From Rotaria sordida (lineage: Eukaryota; Rotifera; Eurotatoria; Philodinida; Philodinidae), in the NCBI GenBank assembly GCA_905250125.1, contig CAJNOL010000125.1:124001-188000 (forward strand): DNA of 64,000 nt. The letters are read 5' to 3'. The position numbers were made by a program, and so were the translations under genes. Each line of letters starts with the position of its first letter. Position 1 is the first letter of the stretch. A model generated the notes under the pieces. That model was not told where the DNA came from, searched no databases, and saw nothing but the letters and a program-made list of their open reading frames with translations. Positions 1 to 11,193 of this stretch are shown here, one piece after another.

Positions 1-859
1 GACGTATTGGATTAAATCCACAACAAGTAAACAACGAATTGTTTATGCGTCAGAAAAAAAAGATAAATATTCATTTCGATCTTATTATATATTTTTGTAT
101 TTTGAACCTATTTTTATGTATTACATGTATTTTATTTGATTTTATGAAATAAAAGAAACAGTAATTGTTATATATGGTTGAAAAAAGACATCAAACAACA
201 TCCGTTATTATGCTGGTCATTAACAAGGCGGTGGCGAAACAGTTTTTCAGCTTCTTTGGAGATCTCTGGTATGTAACGTACTCACAAATAAAGAAAATCA
301 GAATTTTCAATCTATTTCTCTTTGTACTATAAAAATAACGGTACATTGGACTTTTTCGTAAGATCTTTTTTGTAATTTGAAACCTACCTTTTTTTCATAC
401 AACTTGACAAACTCTATCCAAATATGACGAAAAAAAAGTTTGCTGGAATTTTGATTTGTGGAGTACGTTACATATACTGTAAATATTTTTAACTTCAAAT
501 ATCTCGTGGTCGAGGTATGACAACAGTAGCTTATGTTTTAAATGTGTTAGTTTGATAGTGAGAACTTTAATTTGATCCGAATATCTCTAATCATATTAAT
601 TTACAAAACATATACGTACATTGTTTGTAAATTTAATATTTGTCAATATCAAAAAAGAACTGTTCTTCTGTTTTTTTGTCCTTTGGCTTTTAAGTAAGTT
701 GACAAGAAAGTTTAGAAAAATCTTAGTTGAAAACTTACAGTGAAAATATTTCTTCACAAAGCGTTTATACTCTCTACAGATATGATTCACTTGTCAGTTT
801 ACTTTGTTGATATGACTTTCGAGGCATCCTGTAGAGTAGAGTCAGTAATGATACTTAAC
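1..859. other. AT-rich stretch without a recognisable gene
   Basis: Both strands carry only short, low-complexity frames. No homology, splice-framed exon or repeat structure stands out. It lies downstream of the F-box gene on the minus strand. Confidence 0.5.
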
Positions 860-1774
860 TCAACTATTCCAAAAACAAGTTAAATAAAACCAAAACATAT
901 AATCATGAGTAATGATAAAATTAGTTCGATGAAAAATATCTTGATTAAATTGTGATAAAATTAATTTAGCATTTTGTGTATTAGCTGTATAACGTATACA
1001 AATATTTATTTTAATTTTATTTAATAATGGAAATAAATTTTCACCTAAAATTATATATTTCCATTGTTGTTCATTTAAAAATCCACGATCCCATACAGAT
1101 CCAAACATTTCAAATGATTTTAATATTGGCATATGTTGTAATAAAAATAAAATTTCTTGTAATGTTATATCATTATGAAGACCAATAGTTAATTTTTTTA
1201 AATTTGAACAATAATATTCACGATATGTATGACTATCAAATATTCTTCCATTTGAATTAAGCCAAACATTTAATGAACAAAGTTTAGGTACATGTTCTAA
1301 AAGATTAAATAACATATCAAGTGTTATCATACTTAAATTCATATGTTGAATTGTGTGTGATATTGGTAATTGATTATTAAGAATATAAAGAGTTGGTGAT
1401 AATTCTATTTGACATTTAAATAGATTTGATAAAGAAAGAATTTGATGTATTAATTCATTTGTTGGTTGACCAAAATAATCATTATTTGATGATTCTATAT
1501 TTAAATAAGTAAGTCGAGGTAAATTTGAATTTGTAATTAATAATAAAACATTATTTGGAGTCCAATCTATTAATGAAAATTTACTTATTCGAAAAAGAAA
1601 TTTCTCTAATGGTAATGTTGTATTTGATATTAAACGAGCATATAAAGGTGTATAATTATTATATAATAAACATTCAAATCGATAATTAAGTGATGAAAAT
1701 GCTCGATAAAGTTCAGTTAATTCAAGAAAAGAAAATATTTCAAGAATTGTTTCATTTGGTAAATATTCGAACAT
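860..1774 (-). CDS. F-box/leucine-rich-like protein (single exon)
   Basis: A 304-residue uninterrupted frame. Residues 1-45 form an F-box: LPNETILEIFSFL is followed by a hydrophobic L-Y-R-A-F-S-S-L-N-x-R-F helix. F-boxes normally bind Skp1 and link substrates to a cullin-1 ubiquitin ligase. The rest is rich in Leu and Asn with irregular leucine-rich segments (around residues 85-100, 125-175 and 185-215), the likely substrate-binding part. The pattern matches the large F-box families of bdelloid rotifers. The start codon is directly preceded by a pyrimidine/AT-rich tract ending in TAG (1775-1777), so the mRNA probably begins at a trans-splice or 5'UTR-intron acceptor. The C-terminus looks short, ending soon after a hydrophobic YMFWFYLTCFW segment. 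The target is unknown. Confidence 0.75.
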   Translation of the reverse strand: MFEYLPNETILEIFSFLELTELYRAFSSLNYRFECLLYNNYTPLYARLISNTTLPLEKFLFRISKFSLIDWTPNNVLLLITNSNLPRLTYLNIESSNNDYFGQPTNELIHQILSLSNLFKCQIELSPTLYILNNQLPISHTIQHMNLSMITLDMLFNLLEHVPKLCSLNVWLNSNGRIFDSHTYREYYCSNLKKLTIGLHNDITLQEILFLLQHMPILKSFEMFGSVWDRGFLNEQQWKYIILGENLFPLLNKIKINICIRYTANTQNAKLILSQFNQDIFHRTNFIITHDYMFWFYLTCFWNS

Positions 1775-1790
1775 CTAAAATAATCAAATT
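1775..1790 (-). promoter_or_regulatory. Splice acceptor abutting the F-box start codon
   Basis: Read on the minus strand, a T-rich tract ends in TTTTAG immediately before ATG. With no room for a 5'UTR, this fits a spliced-leader trans-splice acceptor, known in bdelloid rotifers, or the 3' end of a 5'UTR intron. Confidence 0.45.
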
Positions 1791-2157
1791 AAATATTTTA
1801 TTTAAAAGAAAAATCGATTAAAATCAGATGTTTTCTTTCAGTTAGAATATTCATCAAATTTTTTTTTAATAATTATAGTTGTTGATTCCATCATCTCGTT
1901 AAGTGAATGATATGGTTAAATCAATTAAATACTTTTAAACAATGACTGTTTTTTCTTTGTTTCAAAGAAACTTATAACTAATTCATGGCAAGATTCGATA
2001 GAGAAACAACTGATTTTATTAAAAACATAAGTATACTTTATAAAAAGAATTGGAATTTCTCAAGTTCAACTTAATCGAAACTGGTTTGTCTTTTTTTGTT
2101 GATGATTCTTATATGAAATATCATTATTGATTTGAATAAATAAATTTAATCTATTCT

Positions 2158-2513
2158 CAAGTAAAAAAAACAAATATATGTAGAGTAAATTATAATATAA
2201 GTTTCAGTTTTTAGAAAAAATCAAAATAATATTTATCAATGATATCACATTGATTTATAGAAAGCAAAATTTTCGAATCAATTTATTGAAAAAGTGAATG
2301 ACTAAAAATATTTTAAATTTCCAAGCATAGAACAAGGAAATTGATGAATCGATACTTCAAAGACTCAGTTATATATGTAAATTAATGAGGACGAATTCTT
2401 TAAAGTGTGCTCTGTACAAATCAATGAGAATATCATTAATAAACTTTATTTTGATTTTTTCTAAAAACTGGAACTTATTTTATAGTTTACTCTACATGTA
2501 TTTTTCTTACTAG
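2158..2513. mobile_element. Fold-back element (about 120-bp inverted arms)
   Basis: The segment 2160-2280 reappears in inverted orientation at about 2400-2512. Both arms share TGTAGAGTAAA, then CAGTTTTTAGAAAAAATC, then TTGATTT, with scattered substitutions. About 120 bp separates the arms. There is no coding capacity, so this is a non-autonomous MITE or fold-back element. Family and target duplication are not resolved. Confidence 0.7.
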
Positions 2514-3282
2514 GCAACAGATTATATTTCCTTACTCAAGTCCATAGTAATATTTCAAACAAGTATTTGTTTATTTTCTTCGTATGAAAAATAACACTTT
2601 CAATAGACGTCTATCATCAACAAGAAAAAGATCACTCTGAACAAACACATCAACCTACAATCACTCACACACTTCTTAGACTAGAGTTTTTATGAGACTT
2701 GAAGACCTATGGTAATTGTGTTATGTTTGGAAAAGATGAGTTTATTTTGTCTCAAAAATATCGAACTGATCTTTCAAATATGTTACTCTCGTGTTTAAGC
2801 GGAAGAAAATTCTTGTTTTTTAATTCGTTGTAAAACATTCCGATAAAATAACTTTCATCTAGAACTCATATGGGACATACAAAATAAAATGAAACAAATC
2901 TTAAGAAAGCTTTATTCTTTTTTTTTTGTTTTTGGAAAATTTACATGATTAACTAATTTTTTTTTTAATCGTTTAAAACAAATTTAATTTAAAAACAATG
3001 AATTTACTTTATCAATTTTAATAAAGAATCAATTTAATAAATACACAAAATTATTGTGTTAAAAAGACAGAGATTCTAGTTTGTATACTAAAAGACCAAA
3101 AAACAAAAAACCAATGCTTATGACTGTCACTGCTGTTTTTTTTTTCTCTACACAGAGACAGACACACACACACACACACATGAAACATATACATAGTAAA
3201 TGAGAAAAGGAATCGATTTTTAAACAGAAACATATTAAAAATACCGGTTAAAACAAAAAACCAAATTGAAAATAATTTATTT
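2514..3282. other. Gene-free stretch with a CA/GT microsatellite
   Basis: No gene is seen. A (CA)n run sits at about 3163-3180. The segment just before 3283 probably holds the CBX 3'UTR and polyadenylation signal on the minus strand. Confidence 0.4.
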
Positions 3283-4773
3283 TCAATGTCTTCCACCGCG
3301 ACCTCCATTTCCATATCCAAGAAAACGTGATGGTCTATTTGCATTTGATGTTTGAATATCATTTAATTCTCGAATCAAAACGGTTACACCACTTTGATCA
3401 GTTACTTCAGTTATTGTTGTTGTTGTTGTTGAAATTTTAGTTGGTTGCCATAAAAATTCTCGTATAGATTCATCTAATTTTGGTGTTTCACTAATAATTG
3501 TTTTCTCTTGTTCTTTTTCTTCTTCATCATTATCTTCTTCTTCTTTATCATGATCAAATTCTTTTGATAAATCTTTTTCATTTGATTCAATTTTTTCCGC
3601 TCGACTTGATCGAAGTTTATAAACTTCAACTCGATCATTATCAAATTTTTTCTTTGATAAAGTATCATCATCATTATTTTCATCATTTATTGTTGGAGAA
3701 ACAATAGCTGATGTTGATGTATCTGATGATGTTGAAGTACGTAGACGACGTGTTCGTAGGGAATTATTTGAACGGGTTTTATTTGTTGTTTTATGTTTAT
3801 TTACACTATTACGAACTAAAGATTTACTTTTCTGACGTTTTCGATTTCTAGAAAAAAAAAATATCATAAAAGAAAAAAAAAACATATTGATCTTGTTTAT
3901 TTACCTGTTATTAAAATCTGCAATAAGTAATTTATCTAAAATATGTTTTTCAGGCTCCCAAGTATTCCATCTAAAATTATAAATCATTAATTAAGTAAAC
4001 AAAAAAAAAACAATAAAATAATTAAATAACTTACTTAGTAGCCCATCCTTTCCATTTAATTAAATATTCAATTTTTCCCTAGAAGAAATAAATTATTATT
4101 ATAAAAAATTTGTTGTTGATATATTAGATGTGAGATCTTAATTTTAATATTATCACAAGAGAATAGCTTCAAATCAAATGAGATTACGAAGACAAAAAAA
4201 GTATAAAAACTAGATATTTATAGATACTGGAGTTTATTCTTTTGGGTCAATTTAAAATTATCTTTAAATATTTAGGATTTGTTGCACTTCTCGAATATAT
4301 ATTCATGTATCAACAGTCTTCAATTGAGTGACTGAAAGACAGGGGTATCGTTCTTTCTCAATTATATAAGTACTAAAAACTATTATTTCAACCCTTTTTC
4401 TTTTACAAAAGATAATCCATCAATGATTCGAGGATCGAAATTAAGATGAAAATTATTAAAAGTATTTCTAATAAGTATTCAAGAGAGTTCTAATGTTGAA
4501 AAACTTCCGTTTTTCTTCAGAAGAATTTCAACGTTTTATTATTTCTTTTACTCAACAATTTCCAAAGCTTATCAATCTTAGCACAAATCTTCTGATCTGT
4601 CGACTCCTCCCCATAATGCTAACAGGTTTGGAACATTCTTGTAAGTATTATTATTTTTTCAATTCTATTTTCTCAAGTTAAATTACTAAATCATCATTCA
4701 TTCTTACTTTTCGTATTCGTTTAAGCAAAATTTTTTCAGCTGTATATACAGGTGCTTCTTTATCGTCAGGCAT
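3283..4773 (-). CDS. Polycomb CBX-type chromodomain protein
   Basis: Four exons (4708-4773, 4035-4078, 3905-3970, 3283-3847) with GT-AG introns join into a 246-residue protein. Residues 9-55 are a Polycomb-class chromodomain: VYTAEKILLKRIRK, then GKIEYLIKWKGW, then WNTWEPEKHIL. The aromatic cage that reads methylated H3K27 is visible as Tyr10, the Trp of KWKGW and the Trp of TWEPE. The middle is basic, then strongly acidic (DHDKEEEDNDEEEKEQE). The C-terminal REFLWQPTKIS...VTDQSGVTVLIRE matches the CBX/Pc C-box, which binds RING1 in PRC1. A short Gly/Arg tail (GNGGRGGRH) follows. About 246 residues is near vertebrate CBX7/CBX8 size. The ATG directly follows TTTCTAG. The upstream gene on the same strand ends only 152 bp away, which suggests co-transcription. 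Confidence 0.85.
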
Positions 4774-4925
4774 CTAGAAAAACAAAAATCAAATAAATAA
4801 TTGATTTTTCTATTCTATCTGACTAAATAAATAAAATAAACGACAATAATCTGATTATGACAAAATAAACATCTAATAAATAAAACATTTTTCAAAAAAA
4901 CGAAAAAAAATCATAATAATCATTA
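4774..4925 (-). promoter_or_regulatory. Intercistronic gap with acceptor at the CBX start
   Basis: Only 152 bp separate the SPATA22-like stop (4926-4928) from the CBX ATG (4771-4773). On the minus strand the gap ends in a T-rich tract plus CTAG immediately before ATG, with no visible promoter. This is the layout expected for a two-gene operon resolved by spliced-leader trans-splicing. A 5'UTR cis-intron would look the same. Confidence 0.5.
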
Positions 4926-5902
4926 TTATTTTTGTAATTTTTTGTTATAATTTTTCAATTTTTTTGAATTAATATCATCATCATTTAATTGTAAATCACA
5001 TTGTTTAATAATAGAACGTCTTTCATGCCATTCATCTTTGCCAGCTATACGAATGGCTATACAACGAGCTATATTACTTTCAGATTCTAATCGACAAATA
5101 ACACTATATTTCAAAAACAAAAAAAAAAAGAAAACTAATCATAATATATTTAAATATAAATAATTAAATATTCTACCGAAGTTGAACATCTCGATCAATA
5201 TTAGAAAATGATTGATCCATTTCAGCAAATATACATTCAATACGATCTTTTTCATCAATTAATGAAAATTGACGTGTATTTGTTGATGATAAAAATGTTA
5301 CTTGAGAATCAAGTTTACCTTTCAAAAAAAAAACATTAATATAATATTTCAATTTAAATAATTTAAATTTACCAAAAACTTCAAATAAAATTGGATATGG
5401 TAGATGTTTATTTGTCCAATGTTTCATTCCTTGAATAGTTGACGTTATTATACGTAAAGATCCATCTTCTGGTAATATTTTTGGTTTCTATTTTTATCAA
5501 AAACAAAAAAAAAAAATATTAAGAAATTTTTATTTTAAAAACAAGAAAAGAAAACCAAACTGATGTAACTTGATGTTCTTGTTTAACACGTTTTATTGAT
5601 GATGATAATGATGATTGTGTTTGCTGCTGTTGTTGTTGCTTTCGTACAGAAGCATAATTACTTGTAGGAACATCGTATTCAAATGAATCATTTTCATACT
5701 CATCTATTTTACGTTTTGATTTATTATTAATATTAGATCGTTGTGGAAGATTTGTTATATTTGATAATGGACGAGAATTTGTATTGAGTAATGGAATATG
5801 ATTTGATGATTGTCGTTTAAAAATTGTTGAAGATGATAAACGTGATTTATTATTAGTCATCGATAATCGACGATTATTTATTAAAGTACTTTGATCATAC
5901 AT
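4926..5902 (-). CDS. SPATA22-like meiotic recombination factor
   Basis: Four exons (5561-5902, 5373-5487, 5177-5318, 4926-5103) join in phase into 258 residues. Residues 1-114 look disordered: Ser/Asn-rich and basic, with a poly-Gln run. From about residue 118 the pattern GSLRIITSTIQGMKHW, then LFEVFGKLDSQVTF, then a DEKDRIECIFAEMD stretch, then QLRVICRLESE and ARCIAIRIAGKDE resembles the conserved C-terminal OB-like half of SPATA22. In animals SPATA22 pairs with MEIOB and binds RPA on single-stranded DNA at meiotic double-strand breaks. The identification comes from remembered family patterns, not a search. The small size compared with vertebrate SPATA22 reflects a short N-terminus. CBX follows directly on the same strand. 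Confidence 0.6.
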
Positions 5903-7043
5903 TGTTTATTAAAGAGTGATTATTAATTCGTATGAAATAAAATTAACAAATAAGATTTGTAATTCGGAAGATTTGACACTGCCAATCATCGAGATCACTG
6001 AAACAGATATGTCATCAGAAGAAGCTATAGTGAATCATAATTAATTCAATTATTTTTATTTTATACTTCAAATATGATATCAGAAATATTTATTAAAGCT
6101 ATTTTTTTCCATGAAACTTTAAGAAGATCCATTTTCTTTGGATTATATATGCACTAAAGTATAGATGTCGCATTCATCCATTCTCGTTGACCTATAATTA
6201 ATTATTTAAAATAAAAACATAGAACGATAGAAACAGTCTCTCCCATATAAAGTATTCAGAGACGGATTCAGGAAATTTTGAAAACGTCGACGAATGAGAA
6301 CAAATTATTGACGGTTTTCGTGATAATTTTTTCTAACATTTTCTATTAAATATATACTGGGATCTATGAAAATAAAAACAACTAAGAAACAAATCATACA
6401 AGAAATTCTAATTTTCTTTTTTTATTGTTTTTGATAAGTTGTCGATGACTTGTTCGATATCAATGTGAATGATGGAGCATACATAAATCATAACTAGTCC
6501 ATTCAAATGATTTCCACCCGTGGTACTTAAAAGATGTGATTTGGCTCTATCTCCTGGCTTTTGTACGACACATTATGTATTCGCGATTCTAAAAATAAAT
6601 GTTTGCCCGCACGAACTTCTAAATCGCGCTTCTGAAACAATGGCGAACATAGTAAAAAACATTTTTTGAAATCAAATGAGAGGTTGTGTCGGCTCACTGT
6701 TGAGAAAAATGGTTCGAAAGGAAGGAGCGATCGGCTCTAGTGGCCGCGCTCTAAATCTCTCACTGTTCCGGAAAAGTAAATCTGGATGAAATATAAAAAT
6801 TTAGTCGTTTTTGTTTTCTCAAGTTTGGTAATAATAAAGATTATCTCATCAATTTTGTATATTGAAATGATTTCAATGTAATCTATAGTATCGATTCTAA
6901 TCCCGTTAAGTTTTATTCTCTTTGTCTTACATATCTCTATAATGGTGTTACATACTAAACATTGAAAATAATATTAATCGAGAAATCGTTTTCGATTATT
7001 TATTTATACTAAGTCTAATTTAATTAACGTTCCTAGGAAATGT
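5903..7043. other. Gene-free stretch with a possible worn hAT-like MITE
   Basis: No exon is supported. About 6540-6790 is GC-richer than its surroundings. Its GAGAAAAATGGTT...GAAGGAGCGATCGGCTCTAGTGGC layout loosely resembles the 55913-56084 element, which suggests an old MITE of that group. Termini were not found. Confidence 0.3.
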
Positions 7044-7946
7044 TTATTTTGATGATGAACTAGCTGATTTTGGTCTTTGATGTTTATTTTCATTCGATGA
7101 ATGATCTGATGTTGATAAATAAAATAAAAGAGCATTGCATAATGAATGAATTAAACCAGTTTGACGTCGAGTGATCATGGATTTCGTTGATGAACGTAAT
7201 CGACAATCTAAATAAATTCTTAATATTATAACGAATAAATAAAAAAATTGTTTCGTTTTTTGTTGTTGTTAATCATCTTTATTTATTTGTGGTCTATCGG
7301 ATTTTTTAATTAATTGAAAATAATCTTTAAATTCCGATGATGAAAGAAATGTTTGATAATAAGATAATGATTTAATTTTATTTAATATCGATGTCTAAAA
7401 TAATAATGAAATTAAATGATAAAAAAGAAAAAAAAGTCACCTTGATATTTACTCGATTTGTATGATTTGTTTTTGGTAAACCATTTTCAAAAAGATATTT
7501 TAATAATAACGTTTCCTAGATTTATCACATCGGTATAATAAAAAACGTTCAACTAAAAAATCGAACTGGATGAAAAAAATGATTTTTGTTTTTTTGAATA
7601 TGTTTATCAAACCTCGTTCTAATCCTCGAAGAAGATAACGTCTTGCTAGAGTAACAAATCTATTTAAAAAATGTTCATTTATTGTATCTAGTCGACTGAA
7701 TAGATCTTCCCTAGAAAAATACACACGTACGAAAAACGGATAAATTTTCATTTGATTTTTTATTTTTTATTTTATAAAAAAAGCATCGTAAAATTGATTG
7801 AATTAGATCATTAGATTTCGTCCTGTTCGTATTATCGGTAAATGTTTCAATAAATGTTTTCCATTTGAATGTTCTATTCGATGGACGATTGTCACTGCTG
7901 TTAGAACATCATCATCAGATGATGCTTGAGGTGTGACAACAGTCAT
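7044..7946 (-). pseudogene. Broken multi-exon gene, family not recognised
   Basis: Minus-strand coding-like blocks appear in order: 7946-7800 (MTVVTPQASSDDDVLTAV...), 7751-7611 (REDLFSRLDTINEHFLNRF, then RRYLLRGLERG), 7540-7442 (ERFLLYRCDKSR, then LLLKYLFENGLPK), 7392-7270 (a KIKSLSYYQTFLSSSEFKDY block) and 7208-7044 (STKSMITRRQTGLIHSLCNALLFYL). Some junctions have good GT-AG signals. However, the frame shifts by one base near 7518 between CDKSR and LLLKYL, and no donor follows the first and fourth blocks. I infer a recently damaged gene, or one with assembly errors. I do not recognise the protein. The first block follows a TTTTTTTTCAG acceptor at about 8001, as in other gene starts here. Confidence 0.4.
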
Positions 7947-8009
7947 TTTCTTTTTGTTGAATAATATAAAATATTGAAAATTTTCTTCAAGAATTTTCTG
8001 AAAAAAAAA

Positions 8010-10663
8010 TGATTTATATTTAATTCTAAGAGTCGTTTAACGATTTGTTGACTTGATTAAGTGAAAAAATAAAGGTAGATTATAAACGAGAAGAAAATAA
8101 AACTAAGTTGGTCCGATTGTCAAGTAAATAAATAGAAAACAAATAATTCCAATGAATCATACATAATCAATGAAAATGATCTACGATGTTTCAAAAACAA
8201 ACAAAAAAAAAGAGATCGTTCTATTCTGATTATAGTAGAGAATTTTTATTATTGGAAATCGATGGAAACTATAATGTGAATTATTAAATGACAACGAAAT
8301 ACGTCTTTCATTTTCACCTAGGATTTTATCATATATAACGTGAATGTGAAAGACGATGCAGCTGTAATTGATAATCACTAGGAGATTGATCTATTCTATC
8401 TATTTTATGAGATATTTATTCATTATCCTTCCAGTTAATCCTCGAAAAATGCAATAAGGAAATAGTTCATATCAATAACGTCTGGCCAAATGAACAAAGG
8501 ATGGGTAGAAAGACTAATCGCTGTTCTAATCATGACGGCACGTCTCGTCTAGTCTTTTCCTGAAAAAGTCGTAGTACATGACTAGTTCAAAACGATTTCT
8601 TATCCATAGTCTACGTCCTGACTACTTGATTGACGGGCATTATTTTGTTTGTTATGTTTAACCTTTTGTGAGAAAAAGACTAGGCATCTTGTACCGTCCG
8701 TTGAAAAAGATTTCTAAATAAAAAAAGTGAGATCATCCACAAGGTTGCATACGATCAGTTGTACTCGTATGTATTGGTCTGGTCTAGACTAGTCTAAATT
8801 GAAATATCTAAGGATGATAGGTAGATTCGAAGATGCATAGAATATGTCACTTACCTATTATTTAGCCGATTGAACTATACAAACAAGTGATCAACTTCTA
8901 CATGTCAATAAACATTCTAAGATTCTATTCAATAGAATTTTCGAGTTTTTCCAAGTGTTTTGTATGAATAAAAAAATGTCTATAATATTATAGAAAATAA
9001 GGTAGATAAAGGCGAACTAGTTTTATTTTTTGAAAAAAATTCCTCTGGTAGCTGGTATTTAAGAGAAACTATTTTATATTGAAAAGAAATACAGTACACA
9101 AATAAATTTCAAAAAAATTAATTTTTTTCACATCATGGTTCAACTCTATTTTAATTTAAATCCATTTTTAGTTTAAATAACCAGAATTGATACTTTAAAT
9201 AAACTAGACTAATAATAAAAACATACTAAAATTATTTCTAATTTACGTTAGAGTTCAATAAATCTTACAAAAATAGAAATAGATAATTCTCGTTAACCAG
9301 CAAACAGTGTACTTTCTATATTCATATGCTTCTTTGTGTTTTAATATAACGTTGCAAAATTGTACAAAGAATATCCTCAATATATAAGAATATGATGCGT
9401 TACATAGGCTGCCAATCGTTAATATCATCCTTTATTTTCAAAGGCTTTTCTTGTTCTCATTTTAGTTAGAGAAAAGAGTAACGGCAATAACAATCGATAT
9501 GTATATTAAAATAAATAAAATAATTCTTACTAATTTTCATATTTGTTATGTCTTATACCATATTTAACTGTCAATTATGAAGAGAAAAACGTGTTTTCAG
9601 ATGATATTCTATCATTTTGAATATTAGACTTAAACAGGTTTGAGTCTCAAGATTGTGCACAATTTTAAAGCGACTATTTTAATTTATCGGGTTAATACTA
9701 GTTGATTCTTAGTTAAAAATAATAATGAAATTATTATTATTCTACTGTCTAATCTTCTATATTCTAAATAGATCTGATTATCCATCATTTGAAAACATAA
9801 TAAAGATGCTCAAAAATTCCTTCGGTTGCAATCTACTTCTATTTCTGCCATTGAAAACCAGTCTAAACGAGTTGTTCAGGCACTTTAATACAAACGAGAC
9901 GGCCTGTTTAAAGAACGTCGACTAGTCTGAAGTTGGGTTGACAGGACTTTCTCAGAACACAGAGCAGTTCTGATCAACACAGTTAATGATTGAGACCAGT
10001 CCCGATTACTATTGAAGACGTTTCGAATTATTCAAATCGCTTGTCTTCAACTGATTTCTAACCGTCTAGCAGATGGACGAGCGTTGCTTTGTCATATAGA
10101 CTGTCTAAACTGACATCAGTCTATAATTATGTAATGGTTTGCCATCGAGATACCCGTCATATATCAAATACTATCGGGTGGAATATTCGAATCTACTTTT
10201 TGTTTCCTTTTTTCATTATTTTTCTGTACTAGTGACTAGTCTAGACGGGATTAACAGAAAAAACGGACTAGACATGACTAGATTTACGGATCTTCCGGAT
10301 TAGTCCAGATGTAGTTGAAGGAACTTTCTTCTACAGAGAATCAGTTCTGATGGGTAGGCAAGACCTTTTAGACTACACCTGACGGGTAGTGTTGTTATGA
10401 TCTGTGATGCGGGGGATGTTGTTAAGGCATATGTCACGGTCTCTGATGAAGAAGAGACATCAATAGGGATATTTGTCATTTCTCTGATAACTTGTTTCTA
10501 AAGTTTTAATCGATTTCGTCTATATGATAGATACCAACTGAACATGAACTGGTTCGTTAGTGACTGATCAGATTCCAGTACTAGTTTCAGATGAAATGAG
10601 TGAAAAATGTTGTTCTATCTTGGGAATGATCTTTCAGTAACAGAACAAAATTTTTATTGTCGG
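8010..10663. other. Gene-free accessory DNA rich in CTAGTC words
   Basis: No gene is seen. Short words such as GACTAGTC, CTAGAC and GTCTAGTC recur around 8490-8800 and 9910-10330 on both strands, suggesting decayed repeats whose boundaries I cannot define. A small open frame at 9725-9925 has no recognisable content. Confidence 0.3.
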
Positions 10664-11193
10664 ATATTTTGAATAACTTTCGATGGTTCCTATCTATTGA
10701 AGTCGGATTTTTGTCATTAGATAGAGCAATGCGGAGGGCATCTATTTATGTTATATTTATTACATTTCAGGAAGTTTTTCAAGGGAATTTGCTAGTGAAC
10801 ATTTATTCTGTTGCACATTTCTACAAGTTTTCCTAGGAACCTATGTTCAAATTATATGAAAATGTAGCTTGAAGAGTACTCTTTTCTCCATATAATTGTT
10901 CGATTCTTTCATCCGCACCTTAAATTCATACGTTCAAGAGAAGTTTTCTGAAATCTGGGAATGTTTATGAACAAAATGGCTTACTCTGGCCTGTATTTTG
11001 TTATAAATTGACCATAAGTTGCTAGAAACACTTGTAGAAATGTGCAATAGAAAAAATGTTCACTTAGAAATCTTGTTGAAAACTTTCTAGAAGTTAGTAA
11101 GTGTTACAAAGATAGATGCCTCTCGCATTGCTCCATCTAATGGCAAAAATCTGACATTGATAACTAGGAAGCATCGAAAGTTATTCAAAAAAT
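10664..11193. mobile_element. Fold-back element with about 190-bp arms
   Basis: The left arm (10664-10857) and right arm (11003-11193) are inverted copies. Both carry TTTTGAATAACTTTCGATG, then a variant of GAGCAATGCG, then GAGGCATCTAT or GAGGGCATCTAT, then TTGCACATTTCTACAAG. Identity appears to be roughly 75-80% by eye. The 145-bp centre has no coding capacity. It looks like a long-TIR MITE or foldback. Confidence 0.75.

Noticed and set aside
3051..3707. Frames overlapping the CBX last exon on both strands
   Set aside because: They are shadows of the CBX coding exon in other frames, low in complexity, with no splice support.
8480..10390. A single very large inverted repeat based on GACTAGTC words
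   Set aside because: The shared words are short and partly palindromic themselves; I could not align longer arms.
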